Source: Aphodoplasma sp045592745 (lineage in GTDB: Bacteria; Bacillota; Clostridia; UBA1381; UMGS1253). Taken from it: a stretch of 64,000 nt of DNA. Within the stretch, counting starts at the first letter, position 1, and each line of letters starts with the position of its first letter. The translations under genes were made by a program, and so were the position numbers. Below the pieces are notes generated by a model. The model searched no databases. It had not been told where the DNA came from and was given only the letters and a program-made list of their open reading frames with translations. Shown here in pieces: positions 1 to 8,339 of this stretch. The stretch is from positions 1-64,000 of the forward strand of contig JAZNVH010000011.1 in the NCBI GenBank assembly GCA_045592745.1, read 5' to 3'.

Positions 1-2
1 GA

Positions 3-1343
3 AGGGTGTCATATATGGCACGCTCGAATGGAATAATGTCACATACAGAGGCAAAAAAGCTTGTAGATACATGGAAAAAAGAGAGCGATTTTGAACTGTC
101 GGATGAGCAAACCAATGCAGTAATACAGGCGTAGTGTTCAGGGATAATGGTGCTTACGGGCGGCCCGGGTACGGGAAAGACAACGATTGTAAACACTATA
201 ATAGAAATTTTGCAAAAAAAGGGGATTTCCTTTGCTCTTGCGGCGCCGACAGGGCGTGCGGCAAAGAGGCTTGGCGAGGTTACAAATACAAACGCAAAGA
301 CGATTCATCGCCTTTTGGAAATCAGCTATAGCGAGGATGAAAGCTTAAAGCTTTTTTATCGTGATGAAACGAATCCGCTTGAGGAAGACGTAATAATAGT
401 AGACGAAACGAGTATGGTGGACGTACTTTTGGCAAGTGCACTGTTTAAAGCGTTAAAGCCAAATGCACATCTTATATTGGTTGGAGATGCAGACCAGCTT
501 CCCCCTGTGGGAGCGGGCAATATGCTTGGCGACATTATAGAAAGCGGAGCAGTAAACGTAATACGGCTTACAAAAATATTTCGGCAGGCGGCAAAAAGCA
601 TGATTGTGCAAAATTCGCACAGAATCATAAATGGAGAAAGTCCGATTTTAAATGAGGCTGATTCTGATTTTTATTATGCAGCCCGCGCAGGCGCAAATGC
701 GATAGCCGATTGTGTGGTAGAGCTTTGCAAAACGCGTCTTCCACAGGCATACGGCTACGAGCCTATGACGCAGATACAGGTGCTTTCTGCGATGAAAAAA
801 GGAATATGCGGCGTAAAAAACTTAAACAAGCTTTTGCAACAAAGTCTTAATCCGCCGTCAAATGATAAAAACGAGAGAAAATCGGGCGAGAGTGTTTTTC
901 GCGAAGGCGACAGAGTTATGCAGATAAAAAATAACTATGACCTTGCGTGGGAAAATAGCAACACGGGCGAAACGGGAAACGGCGTCTTTAACGGCGATAT
1001 GGGTTTTATAGAAGAGGTCGACAATATATCAAAAAGGATAAGTGTAATCTATGATGAGCGTAGGGTAAATTATAATTTTGATATGCTCGACGAGCTTGAA
1101 AATGCGTATGCCGTTACAGTGCATAAAAGTCAGGGAAGCGAATTTGATGTGGTTGTAATGCCTGTTTACAACGCAGCGCCGATGCTTATGAAAAGAAATC
1201 TTCTTTATACAGCTCTTACAAGAGCGAAAAAGTTTGTGGTTTTAGTAGGCTCTCTTGATGCAATTAATTTAATGGTTGCCTCAAAGGGTGAGGACAAAAG
1301 ATTTACAGCGATAAAATGGATGATAGCAAATGAAAAAGATTAG
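3..1343 (+). CDS. recD2: RecD2-family DNA helicase, 3' part, interrupted by an in-frame amber codon
   Basis: This is the C-terminal part of an SF1B helicase of the RecD2/TraA type, a 5'-3' DNA helicase used in repair; the gene starts before the window. Walker A (GGPGTGKTT) lies at 159-185, Walker B reads VIIVDETSMVD, and the UvrD_C_2 motifs AVTVHKSQGSEFD and LLYTALTRAKK are near the end. The frame is open from base 3 but has a TAG at 132-134, between the conserved SDEQTNAVIQA and the Walker A strand. Everything else on both sides aligns with the family, so this is a single lesion. An ATG at 147 could restart translation and would keep both helicase motor cores. The stop is TAG, with a TAA two codons later. 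It overlaps comF by 14 nt. Family assignment is secure; whether a full protein is made is not. Confidence 0.85.
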
Positions 1344-2058
1344 AGATAAAGTTTTTGACAGCGTTTTAAATGTGGTATATCCGCAAAAATGTATGTTTTG
1401 TAAAAATAATATAGTAGAAAATAGTCAATATTGTGCGTGCGGTGATTGTATTGGTTCTCTTCCCTATACAAAAGATGGTGGCTGTTTTGAAACATTTGAT
1501 AAAGATACTTATCTTATTTCGCCGCTTTTGTATGAAGGCAAGGTAAAGCGTGCGATACGGGATTTAAAATTTAAATCGAAATTTGAAAATGCACCCTTTC
1601 TTGCTATGCTGATGTGCGGTTATCTCTCAGAAAACAAACAGGCACTTGGTGCAGACGTTATTGTAAGCGTTCCGCTTTCTAAAAAGAGCCTTCTAAAGCG
1701 TGGCTTTAATCAGACTGAGCTTATCGCATTACAAATCAGTGCAGCTTTGGGTATAAGATTTGATTCGGATGCGCTTATAAAGGTGCGCGAAACAAAACGT
1801 CAAAGCTCACTTACTACATTTGCCGAGCGTGCAAAAAATGTGCTCGGCGCATACAGATGCGTACGCGACTTGTCCCAAAAGACAGTGCTTTTAGTTGATG
1901 ATGTGCATACAAGCGGTATGACTATATACAACTGTGCTAAAGAGTTAAAGAAATGCGGGGCTAAGAAAGTAATTGCTCTTACATGTGCAAATGCTCATGT
2001 GGACAAAGGATATTCTACCCATAATTATAAGGCATCAAGGCTCGTTTTTAAAATATAA
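1330..2058 (+). CDS. comF: ComF family phosphoribosyltransferase-like protein
   Basis: ComF-type protein of 242 residues, the usual family length. An N-terminal zinc-ribbon-like segment has Cys at 21, 24, 35, 37 and 40. A phosphoribosyltransferase domain follows, with the PRPP-binding loop VLLVDDVHTSGMT at about 186-198. ComF proteins are linked to uptake and handling of single-stranded DNA during transformation and are also found in non-competent species; the chemical reaction is not settled. The start codon lies inside the end of the recD2-like gene, so the two are probably co-transcribed. The stop is TAA. Confidence 0.9.
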   Translation: MKKIRDKVFDSVLNVVYPQKCMFCKNNIVENSQYCACGDCIGSLPYTKDGGCFETFDKDTYLISPLLYEGKVKRAIRDLKFKSKFENAPFLAMLMCGYLSENKQALGADVIVSVPLSKKSLLKRGFNQTELIALQISAALGIRFDSDALIKVRETKRQSSLTTFAERAKNVLGAYRCVRDLSQKTVLLVDDVHTSGMTIYNCAKELKKCGAKKVIALTCANAHVDKGYSTHNYKASRLVFKI

Positions 2059-2139
2059 AACATACAAAAATTTCTTGTAATTTTTTCTTACATAGGGCAC
2101 AAACTACACTCGTAACAAAAATTTATGAGGTGAGTAAAA

Positions 2140-2376
2140 ATGGGAAAAAATTATAGAAAAAGCAGACTTTTAAATCCTGAGTGTTACGATGCTATGCAAG
2201 AATTCAAGCTTGAGGTTGCAAAAGATATCGGCAGACTTGAATTTTGCAAGGAAAATAATGACCATTACAAAGGTGAACAAACTGCACGCCAGAATGGCAG
2301 CGAGGGCGGTCCAATTGGCGGCGAAATGGTAAGACGTATGATTAAATCATACGAAGAGAATAATTTAAACGGTTAA
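2140..2376 (+). CDS. Divergent alpha/beta-type small acid-soluble spore protein
   Basis: A 78-residue protein that matches the layout of alpha/beta-type SASPs, which coat and protect DNA in dormant spores. KLEVAKDIG (23-31) corresponds to the helix around the germination protease site, with E25-V26 at the expected cleavage point. TARQNGSEGG (48-57) and GEMVRRMI (61-68) correspond to the conserved C-terminal DNA-binding block. Compared with classical members there is a four-residue insertion (GPIG) inside the Gly-rich block, and the central part is charged and carries two Cys in total. A good ribosome binding site (GAGGTGA) precedes the ATG. The hairpin at 2405-2430 lies just downstream. Together with spoIVA it indicates a spore former. 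Confidence 0.8.
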   Translation: MGKNYRKSRLLNPECYDAMQEFKLEVAKDIGRLEFCKENNDHYKGEQTARQNGSEGGPIGGEMVRRMIKSYEENNLNG

Positions 2377-2404
2377 ATGCGGGAGATGTAAAAAACTCTG
2401 GAAC

Positions 2405-2430
2405 GCAAGAAAAACGTAATCTTTTCTTGC
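2405..2430 (+). terminator. Hairpin after the SASP gene
   Basis: A perfect 9-bp stem, GCAAGAAAA paired with TTTTCTTGC, with an 8-nt loop, begins 28 bases after the SASP stop codon. There is no long T run after it, so it is only a possible terminator. Confidence 0.45.
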
Positions 2431-2435
2431 TATTA

Positions 2436-2506
2436 ACAAACTTCGCCTCTCGACGTACAGAAGTACGCCTTCGGGTAACCCAAAGCAAAGCTTTGGCTCA
2501 GTTTGT
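2436..2506. repeat. 71-bp element with 12-bp imperfect inverted ends and internal hairpins
   Basis: The ends ACAAACTtcGCC and GGCtcAGTTTGT are inverted repeats (10 of 12 pairs). Inside are two perfect hairpins: CGTAC-AGAA-GTACG at 2454-2467 and CCAAAGC-AAA-GCTTTGG at 2480-2496. The whole folds as a three-way junction. It has no coding capacity and resembles the small dispersed palindromic repeats found between bacterial genes. Only one copy was recognised in this window. Confidence 0.5.
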
Positions 2507-2545
2507 CAATCCCAAAGCTTTTTCCCTATCCCATTAAAAAAGTAA

Positions 2546-2579
2546 AGGCTATTAAAAGTCAATTGATTTTTAATAGCCT
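2546..2579. terminator. Bidirectional terminator between the SASP gene and metA
   Basis: AGGCTATTAAAA pairs with TTTTAATAGCCT around a 10-nt loop. T-rich stretches lie on both outer sides, so it can end plus-strand transcription from comF/SASP and minus-strand transcription from metA. Confidence 0.75.
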
Positions 2580-2608
2580 CTTTCTATATGTTTACTAAGG
2601 GAAATGTT

Positions 2609-3526
2609 TTATTTTATTTCGTCAATATTATACGGCGTAATCTGATACACAAAGTAATTTAGCCAGTTTGAGTATAAAAGACTTGCGTGAGAACGCCAGC
2701 GCATCATCGGCGGCTTTGTCATATCGTCATTTGGATAGTAGTTTTTGGGCATTTCAATATCGAGACCTTTTTCCAAATCGCGCACATACTCATCGTGAAG
2801 AGTTGTTGCGTCATACTCGGAGTGGCCCGTAACAAAAATCTGCTTTCCGGCTTTTGTAAATACGATATATACGCCCGCTTCGTCAGATTCTGAAAGAATT
2901 TCGAGCTGTTTTACCTTTTCGATATCCTCGCGAAGTACTGTTGTATGACGTGAGTGCGGCACATAAAACGAATTGTCAAAACCGCGCATAAGCTTTGATG
3001 TTGTGCGGTTGACGCTGTGTTCAAAAACGCCAAACATTTTTTTGTCAAGCGGATGCTTTTTTATTCCATAATGGTAATAAAGACCTGCCTGTGCACCCCA
3101 GCATATGTGAAAAGTCGAGGTTACATTCTTTTTTGACCACTCCATTATCTCACAAAGCTCGTCCCAGTAGTCGACATCTTCAAATTCCATGTTCTCAACA
3201 GGGGCACCTGTTATAATCATTCCGTCAAATTTTTTGTGTTTCACATCTTCAAATGTTTTGTAAAACGTTAAAAGATGCTCTTTTGACGTGTTTTTTGATT
3301 CGTGCGAGTTCATATGCACAAGGTCAATCTCGATTTGGAGCGGCGTATTACTAAGATAGCGCAAAATCTGTGTTTCTGTTGCAACCTTTGTTGGCATAAG
3401 GTTTACAAACATAAGCCTTAGTGGACGAATGTCCTGCTTTACAGCGCGAGTTTCTGTCATAACAAAAATATTTTCGCTCTCAAGCCTTTTTACAGCCGGA
3501 AGTCTGTTTGGAATTTTTATCGGCAT
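2609..3526 (-). CDS. metAA: Homoserine O-acetyltransferase, MetA type
   Basis: MetA acylates the hydroxyl of L-homoserine, the committed step to methionine. The protein is 305 residues, normal for the family. The nucleophile is C142 in HICWGAQ, and the other triad residues are H235 and E237 in GHSEYD. Residue 111 is Glu (GAPVE); in characterised MetA proteins Glu at this place goes with acetyl-CoA use and Gly with succinyl-CoA, so acetyl-CoA is the likely donor. The ATG is preceded by AGAGGTGA. The gene ends a minus-strand series with the zinc-ribbon gene 20 bases upstream. No S-box or T-box element was seen before it. Confidence 0.93.
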   Translation of the reverse strand: MPIKIPNRLPAVKRLESENIFVMTETRAVKQDIRPLRLMFVNLMPTKVATETQILRYLSNTPLQIEIDLVHMNSHESKNTSKEHLLTFYKTFEDVKHKKFDGMIITGAPVENMEFEDVDYWDELCEIMEWSKKNVTSTFHICWGAQAGLYYHYGIKKHPLDKKMFGVFEHSVNRTTSKLMRGFDNSFYVPHSRHTTVLREDIEKVKQLEILSESDEAGVYIVFTKAGKQIFVTGHSEYDATTLHDEYVRDLEKGLDIEMPKNYYPNDDMTKPPMMRWRSHASLLYSNWLNYFVYQITPYNIDEIK

Positions 3527-3546
3527 AATATCACCTCTGTAAGTTT

Positions 3547-3831
3547 TTATTGATTATATCTATAACCGCAAAATGGGCACTTGGGATAATCGCAATCGTG
3601 TTTTTTGCCACAATTTGGGCATATAGACTGTGCTATTTCGCTTTGCTCATCCTGCGTATGATAAAATTCGATTTTACCGCAGCTGGGGCACGAATATATA
3701 CAAACCTCCATCGCTCCTGCGATTAAATTTGGCAAATCACCTAAAACCCATCCGGTTTCGCCCAGTTGAATTTTTCTTGTGCCACTATATTTCATTTCGG
3801 TATTACATCGTAAGCATAATAAATTTTTCAT
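3547..3831 (-). CDS. Small multi-zinc-ribbon protein of unknown function
   Basis: A 94-residue soluble protein with four CxxC pairs: CLRC at the N-terminus, CPSC in the middle, and CPNC and CPFC near the C-terminus. These can form two zinc ribbons. A hydrophobic stretch (LPNLIAGAMEVCIYSC) lies between the first two pairs. The start ATG has GAGGAA upstream. It sits between the acetyl-esterase gene (31 bases) and metA (20 bases) and is probably in the same transcript. No function can be read from it. Confidence 0.75.
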   Translation of the reverse strand: MKNLLCLRCNTEMKYSGTRKIQLGETGWVLGDLPNLIAGAMEVCIYSCPSCGKIEFYHTQDEQSEIAQSICPNCGKKHDCDYPKCPFCGYRYNQ

Positions 3832-3862
3832 AGGTTATTCCTCTTTTTACGGCTATATCATT

Positions 3863-5152
3863 TTAATCCCAGTCATAATATGTTTTGGTGTGTTCCTTGT
3901 ACTCATTTGCAAGATTTTTATCACCAAGTGCATACATATTGTTATCCCATGGGATTGTAAATGAGTGAACCTTGTTTTGATAAAACTCATGATACTTTGG
4001 CGATTTTATAGAATTGAAAAGTGCCATCTGTGTACTCGAGGTACAAGTAGGGTCGCCAAGACCCGAAATAATATAAGCAGGGCAGTTTAAATACTGTGCC
4101 GCAACTGCGGTGTCAAAATATGTTACACCAAAGCCTTTAGGCAGCGAGCTTGCTCTTCTTTTGTCAAGCTCATGTGAGTAAATGTCTGAAAGCCAAGGCA
4201 CATTTAAAATTACTGCGCTGGAGCGCTCAAAATGCGCCGCCATATTACATGCCTGCATACCGCCCTGACTGCTTCCTATAAAAACATAATCCTTTTTATT
4301 TATAAGTTCGTGATCTTTAAAGAAACGAAGCGCCTGCAGATTTCTTAAAAACATCTTTGCCCAGTATGTAGTCTCGCCTCTTTCGTTTTCTATGCTGTCA
4401 AAACCATAGCCTTTGAGCACATTGTCGCGGATATCTGCAAAAAACTCTTCTGTTCCCCTATTTGGGATAGCATGAGCGTTTACATGTACCGAGAGGTAGT
4501 CTTTAATTGGTATAGGAGGTGTTTCCCATACGCCATAGCCCTGAAAATACATAGCATACTTAAGGCTGCCTTTTTGTGCGTTTTTCGGATATGACACCAT
4601 TACTGAAACATAGTCACTTTTTGGCGCTTTAATGCGCATATCATATATTTCAAAATCGGGATAATTTTCATCATCAATTTTTTCACACATTAAAACTTCA
4701 GGCTCTGTTGCATTGACTTGCGCTTTTAGCTTAGCCCAGAATTCAAGATAATCATCAGGTGTTTTTGTTGCGCGCAAAATATTATAAATATCTGCACCTG
4801 CGCTGCCGTTAAAAGCAGCTATGCCTTCGATTAGCTGTTTGTTTTCATCGCACGCCCTTGCGTTAACATATACAAAACCGTTTTTAGAAATAGAGGTTTC
4901 GATATAAAACCAGCCATCATCAGCTTTTTTAATATAGCCTTCTTCGTTTTTTCCGTCCTCACCTATAAGAGAATACCAAACATGAGGAATGTCAAGATAA
5001 TCGTCCATATATTTTACACGGATTCTAAACACTATTTTTTCGCCGATTTTATACTCAAGCGGGTTTTTTAGTGTGGTGCCTACAAAATATCTGTATTCTT
5101 CTTTTTGCTTGTTTGTCTTCCTTTGAAGCTCCAGTTTTCTGAATTCATTCAT
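3863..5152 (-). CDS. Acetyl xylan esterase family hydrolase
   Basis: An alpha/beta hydrolase of the AXE1 / cephalosporin C deacetylase type, which removes acetyl groups from sugars or xylo-oligosaccharides. The nucleophile Ser lies in GSSQGG (about residue 295), the acid in SGLGDPTCTSS and the His in NKVHSFTIP. The first 130 residues form an extra N-terminal beta-rich domain, so the protein (429 residues) is longer than the core family of about 320. There is no signal peptide, so it acts in the cytoplasm. The ATG at 5152 is chosen because GGAGG lies eight bases before it; an upstream in-frame ATG at 5167 overlaps that site. It follows the 2-hydroxyacid dehydrogenase gene by 15 bases, indicating an operon. 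Confidence 0.85.
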   Translation of the reverse strand: MNEFRKLELQRKTNKQKEEYRYFVGTTLKNPLEYKIGEKIVFRIRVKYMDDYLDIPHVWYSLIGEDGKNEEGYIKKADDGWFYIETSISKNGFVYVNARACDENKQLIEGIAAFNGSAGADIYNILRATKTPDDYLEFWAKLKAQVNATEPEVLMCEKIDDENYPDFEIYDMRIKAPKSDYVSVMVSYPKNAQKGSLKYAMYFQGYGVWETPPIPIKDYLSVHVNAHAIPNRGTEEFFADIRDNVLKGYGFDSIENERGETTYWAKMFLRNLQALRFFKDHELINKKDYVFIGSSQGGMQACNMAAHFERSSAVILNVPWLSDIYSHELDKRRASSLPKGFGVTYFDTAVAAQYLNCPAYIISGLGDPTCTSSTQMALFNSIKSPKYHEFYQNKVHSFTIPWDNNMYALGDKNLANEYKEHTKTYYDWD

Positions 5153-5167
5153 TATAGCTACCTCCAA

Positions 5168-6115
5168 TCATACCAGTCTTGAGCGTTTTTCGCCATTTAT
5201 AAAGCTTTCAATATTTTTTGCTACTTCGTCCATACAGCGCTGTCTTGAATCTATCGCGCCCCACGCCATATGAGGTGTAAATATAACATTTTCACAATTT
5301 AAAATCTTCTGGTAAGGGCTGTCAGGCTGCATTGGCTCGATCGAATATGCGTCCACGCCAAGACCGCCGAGCTTTTTGTTTATAACCGCCTCAGCTACCG
5401 CCGTCTCGTCTACAACGCTTCCGCGCGCAACATTTATTAAAATCGCACCGTCTTTCATCATAGACAGTCGTTTTTCATTTATTAAATGATGTGTCTCGGC
5501 GCAAAGCGGGGTGTGAATACTGATAATATCACTTTTTTTGCAAAGTGTGTCAATATCAACACAAGTATATGTGTCTGTGGGAGTTTTTTTATAAGCCAGA
5601 ATATTGCACCCCATAGTCTTTGCAATATCTGCAACCTTTGAGCCAATATTTCCAAGCCCTACAACTCCCCATGTAAGAGCGCTTATTTCACGAAACACGG
5701 GTTTTACGCAGTTAAATACACCGCTGTTTGTGTATTTTTTGCTTTTTACATAACTGTCAAACGAGCCAAGATTCGTTGCAAGCGAAAATGCCATTGCAAT
5801 TGTAAGCTGTACTACGCTGTCGGTAGAATAGCCTGCAACATTGCACACGCCTATATTGTGAGCGCGGCAATATTCCAAATCAACATTGTCAAAGCCTGTT
5901 GCCGTAATGCAGATGAGCTTTAAATTTTTTGCATGCGGTAAATTTTCGCAAGTCAGCTTTACTTTATTCAAAATTAGTACTTCGGCATCACGAATTCTGT
6001 CAATAACGTCTTCTTGCCTTGTAATATCATATACTGTTACGTCGCCAAGGCGGTTAATAGAATCGAAATTTAAATCGTCGCCTAAAGTGGCAATGTCAAG
6101 CACAGAAATTTTCAT
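5168..6115 (-). CDS. D-isomer-specific 2-hydroxyacid dehydrogenase
   Basis: A 315-residue oxidoreductase of the SerA/hydroxypyruvate-reductase/D-lactate dehydrogenase family, reducing a 2-oxoacid to a D-2-hydroxyacid. The dinucleotide motif is GLGNIG (153-158). The catalytic set is R231 (NVARGS), E260 and H282 (PHMAWG). After the second strand of the Rossmann fold the usual Asp that selects NAD is not seen; the segment reads AYKKTP, so NADP use is possible (inference). The natural substrate cannot be told. It is the first gene of a minus-strand series with the acetyl-esterase, zinc-ribbon and metA genes. The stop codon is TGA. Confidence 0.88.
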   Translation of the reverse strand: MKISVLDIATLGDDLNFDSINRLGDVTVYDITRQEDVIDRIRDAEVLILNKVKLTCENLPHAKNLKLICITATGFDNVDLEYCRAHNIGVCNVAGYSTDSVVQLTIAMAFSLATNLGSFDSYVKSKKYTNSGVFNCVKPVFREISALTWGVVGLGNIGSKVADIAKTMGCNILAYKKTPTDTYTCVDIDTLCKKSDIISIHTPLCAETHHLINEKRLSMMKDGAILINVARGSVVDETAVAEAVINKKLGGLGVDAYSIEPMQPDSPYQKILNCENVIFTPHMAWGAIDSRQRCMDEVAKNIESFINGEKRSRLV

Positions 6116-6235
6116 ATTTATACTCCTGTTTTACTTAGGAAAATATTTATTTTGCCATTATTTTTCTCTGTTAAGCTTTTTGTGTTAAATTTTGATTTTA
6201 ACAATAATTGTTTGGTTAGAACTAAGTCAAATACT

Positions 6236-6901
6236 TTAGATGTCTATTATAGTGTGATATCCAATGTCCGATATTAAATCAGGGTCGTGAAAAAGAATTG
6301 GAATATAGTTATCTTTTCCGTATTCTTCTACAAAAAATTTGCTGTTCTCAAGACAAAAGCTACTGCCTGTTGGCTTTTTATATATAAGATTTTCTTTTGT
6401 GTAGCATTCGTCACCGCACAGAGCATAAATGCTTTTGTCTGTTTTGATTAAAACAATGCCGGAACCGGCTGTATGTCCGCCAATGTATTTAAATTCAACG
6501 TTATCAATTATGGCTTTGTTTTCTTCAATAACGCATAATTTGTTATAATCGGGCAGATATTTTTGTGCATTTTTTAACTCGTTTTTATGCAAATAAACAG
6601 AGGCCTGCGGATAGTGTCGTAGTGCATCTATATGGTCATGATGCGAATGGGTAATTATGACATCGGTTATTTCGTTTCTGTTTATGCCATAGGTTTCTAA
6701 TACTTTTACAGGTTTTTGAAACTCAAACAATTCAAATCCCGGCATTGTGTCACAGCCAACATCTATCAAAATCTTTTTTTGCTGAGATTCAATTAAAAAA
6801 AACAATAGTGCAACAGGTATTTTTACCTTTTCATCACCATTTTGAAATGCCATTTTTTCTGTAATTTTCGTCATTCCGTATTTGAATATGGTCAATTTCA
6901 T
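6236..6901 (-). CDS. MBL-fold metallohydrolase, lactonase-like
   Basis: A 221-residue metallo-beta-lactamase-fold protein with the metal-binding motif HSHHDHID (85-92), a second His in GGHTAGS, an Asp in CGDECY and a C-terminal His in LFHDPD. This set is typical of the N-acyl homoserine lactonase (AiiA/AttM) branch, but many members have other substrates, so only hydrolase can be stated. It is cytoplasmic, with no signal peptide. It stands alone between the hydroxyacid dehydrogenase gene and a gene remnant. Confidence 0.8.
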   Translation of the reverse strand: MKLTIFKYGMTKITEKMAFQNGDEKVKIPVALLFFLIESQQKKILIDVGCDTMPGFELFEFQKPVKVLETYGINRNEITDVIITHSHHDHIDALRHYPQASVYLHKNELKNAQKYLPDYNKLCVIEENKAIIDNVEFKYIGGHTAGSGIVLIKTDKSIYALCGDECYTKENLIYKKPTGSSFCLENSKFFVEEYGKDNYIPILFHDPDLISDIGYHTIIDI

Positions 6902-7048
6902 ATAAGTTCACACTCCTAGATATAATTCTACCATATCTTACGTCCAAATTCAATGCCCGCAAAAAAAGAATTTGATATTTTAAATTAAAAGCTCAAAAAA
7001 CATTTATTTGTTCTTTGAGCTTTCTTGTATTTTTTTATAATGATATAA

Positions 7049-7189
7049 TTAGTCAAGGCATGAATAAATTGTATTTCGAAGTCTTGGCTGATAATACGTT
7101 TCCTGCTGATTAAGCATATGGTGAGCGTAAAAAACGCCAAGTTTTCTGTCGGTATCAACATATACAGATGCACCTGCAGCGCCATCCTT
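7049..7189 (-). pseudogene. C-terminal remnant of a beta-lactamase-like serine hydrolase
   Basis: The minus strand encodes 46 codons from KDGAAGASVYVD through VFYAHHMLN to RNTIYSCLD and a TAA. This resembles, as I recall it, the C-terminal end of class C beta-lactamase-related serine hydrolases of Clostridia (pattern GAAGAY.yID...vFYaqHmLN). A stop codon lies three codons upstream of the homology and no start or catalytic SxxK is present, so most of the gene is missing. The EamA transporter gene ends 29 bases upstream. A different frame in the same stretch is open for 90 codons but shows no family features. Confidence 0.65.
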
Positions 7190-7217
7190 TTTGTTTTAAG
7201 GTTTTTTAAAATTAGAT

Positions 7218-8075
7218 TTACATACTTACAACCAAAATTGCTATGACGCCTATGCACATTGACAAGATTTGTTTTAATGTAAATTTATCTTTAAAAACAA
7301 TTTTTCCCGAAATCATTTGAAAAATTGTTACAAGTCCGGCTACTGAGGGAGTCAGTACTATTGCAGGAACAAAGGAATTTGCATATGTAAATACGTACTG
7401 ATAAGCACCAAGGCTTGCCGCAACCAGCGCGATTAAAAGAACATTTTTTTTCGTTAGCTTAAGATTCCTCGGTTGCTTTGCTTTATTTTGTACAAGAATT
7501 GTAATAGCGGTAATCAAAAAGGAAAAGCTATAACCTAAAAATACAAACTGTTCGACATTGTCTGCAAACTGTGATTTGGCAAATGCTTTTTGCGAAATTG
7601 TTAAAAATCCTGTGGATAAAAATGCGAAAACCACATACATAAACCATTTTATGTTTATCTTTCTTCCGTCGCCTTTTGTGTTAAGGAACAGAGCAAGGAA
7701 GCATAAAATCAAGCCGATAACTTTTGAAAGAGTCAGCTTTTCATCGAAAAATATGAGCGAAAAAATTATAGGTAAAATCATATTCAAATTGACAAGCATA
7801 CATGTAACGGAGAATGGCCCTGATTTTAGTGCGAGTGCATAAAAAATCTGGAAAAGTGCACTGAAAACACCAAATAACAGAGCATAAAAGAGTATACCCA
7901 TATTAATTCCGCCCTGTATTGAACCGGAAAAGATAAGGCATGTAAAGGCAAAGGTGAGACAACATGCAATTACAGAGTCGTATGAGTTTTTGATATTACC
8001 TTTTGCAAGATATCCGTATATAGTAACCTTTGTACAGCCTAAAAGCGCACTTAAAACAATAACTAAATACTGCAT
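7218..8075 (-). CDS. EamA/DMT family transporter
   Basis: A 285-residue integral membrane protein of about ten hydrophobic segments arranged as two EamA repeats (about 1-135 and 145-285), the drug/metabolite transporter layout. The start ATG follows GGAGGT. The conserved early Lys-rich loop and the second-repeat segment NSFVPAIVLTPSVAGLVTIF fit the family. The exported or imported substrate cannot be deduced. It is divergent from the aconitase gene, with a 264-base gap, and lies upstream of the serine hydrolase remnant. Confidence 0.85.
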   Translation of the reverse strand: MQYLVIVLSALLGCTKVTIYGYLAKGNIKNSYDSVIACCLTFAFTCLIFSGSIQGGINMGILFYALLFGVFSALFQIFYALALKSGPFSVTCMLVNLNMILPIIFSLIFFDEKLTLSKVIGLILCFLALFLNTKGDGRKINIKWFMYVVFAFLSTGFLTISQKAFAKSQFADNVEQFVFLGYSFSFLITAITILVQNKAKQPRNLKLTKKNVLLIALVAASLGAYQYVFTYANSFVPAIVLTPSVAGLVTIFQMISGKIVFKDKFTLKQILSMCIGVIAILVVSM

Positions 8076-8212
8076 ATATATACCTCCAAAAAAATTTGTA
8101 CCAGATAAATATACAGATTATAACACAGCGTAGCTTTAAAAGCAAGAAAAAAACAATAAAAATGCATAAAACAATGTTTTTTGTAAAAACACATAAAAAA
8201 CCTTATTTCACC

Positions 8213-8241
8213 TTGACAAGAAAGGATAAAAACATTATAAT
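8213..8241 (+). promoter_or_regulatory. Sigma-A promoter for aconitase and isocitrate dehydrogenase
   Basis: TTGACA (8213-8218), a 17-base spacer and TATAAT (8236-8241), a perfect consensus in both hexamers. It leaves a leader of about 90 bases before the aconitase ATG. The 8076-8339 gap also holds further AT-rich TATAAT-like strings; no operator was recognised. Confidence 0.85.
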
Positions 8242-8339
8242 TTATAATGTTATAATTGTAAAATAGTGGCGTATTTTTATACAGTGAAAAAGTATATTTA
8301 TAAAAATTGTACGAACTAAAAAAATGCAGGAGGTACAAC

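Noticed and set aside
3527..3546. SAM or T-box control element before metA
   Set aside because: Only 20 bases separate metA from the upstream gene, and nothing resembling these elements was found.
6985..7257. A 90-codon open frame on the minus strand
   Set aside because: It has no ribosome site or family features, and another frame in the same stretch encodes the conserved serine hydrolase tail.
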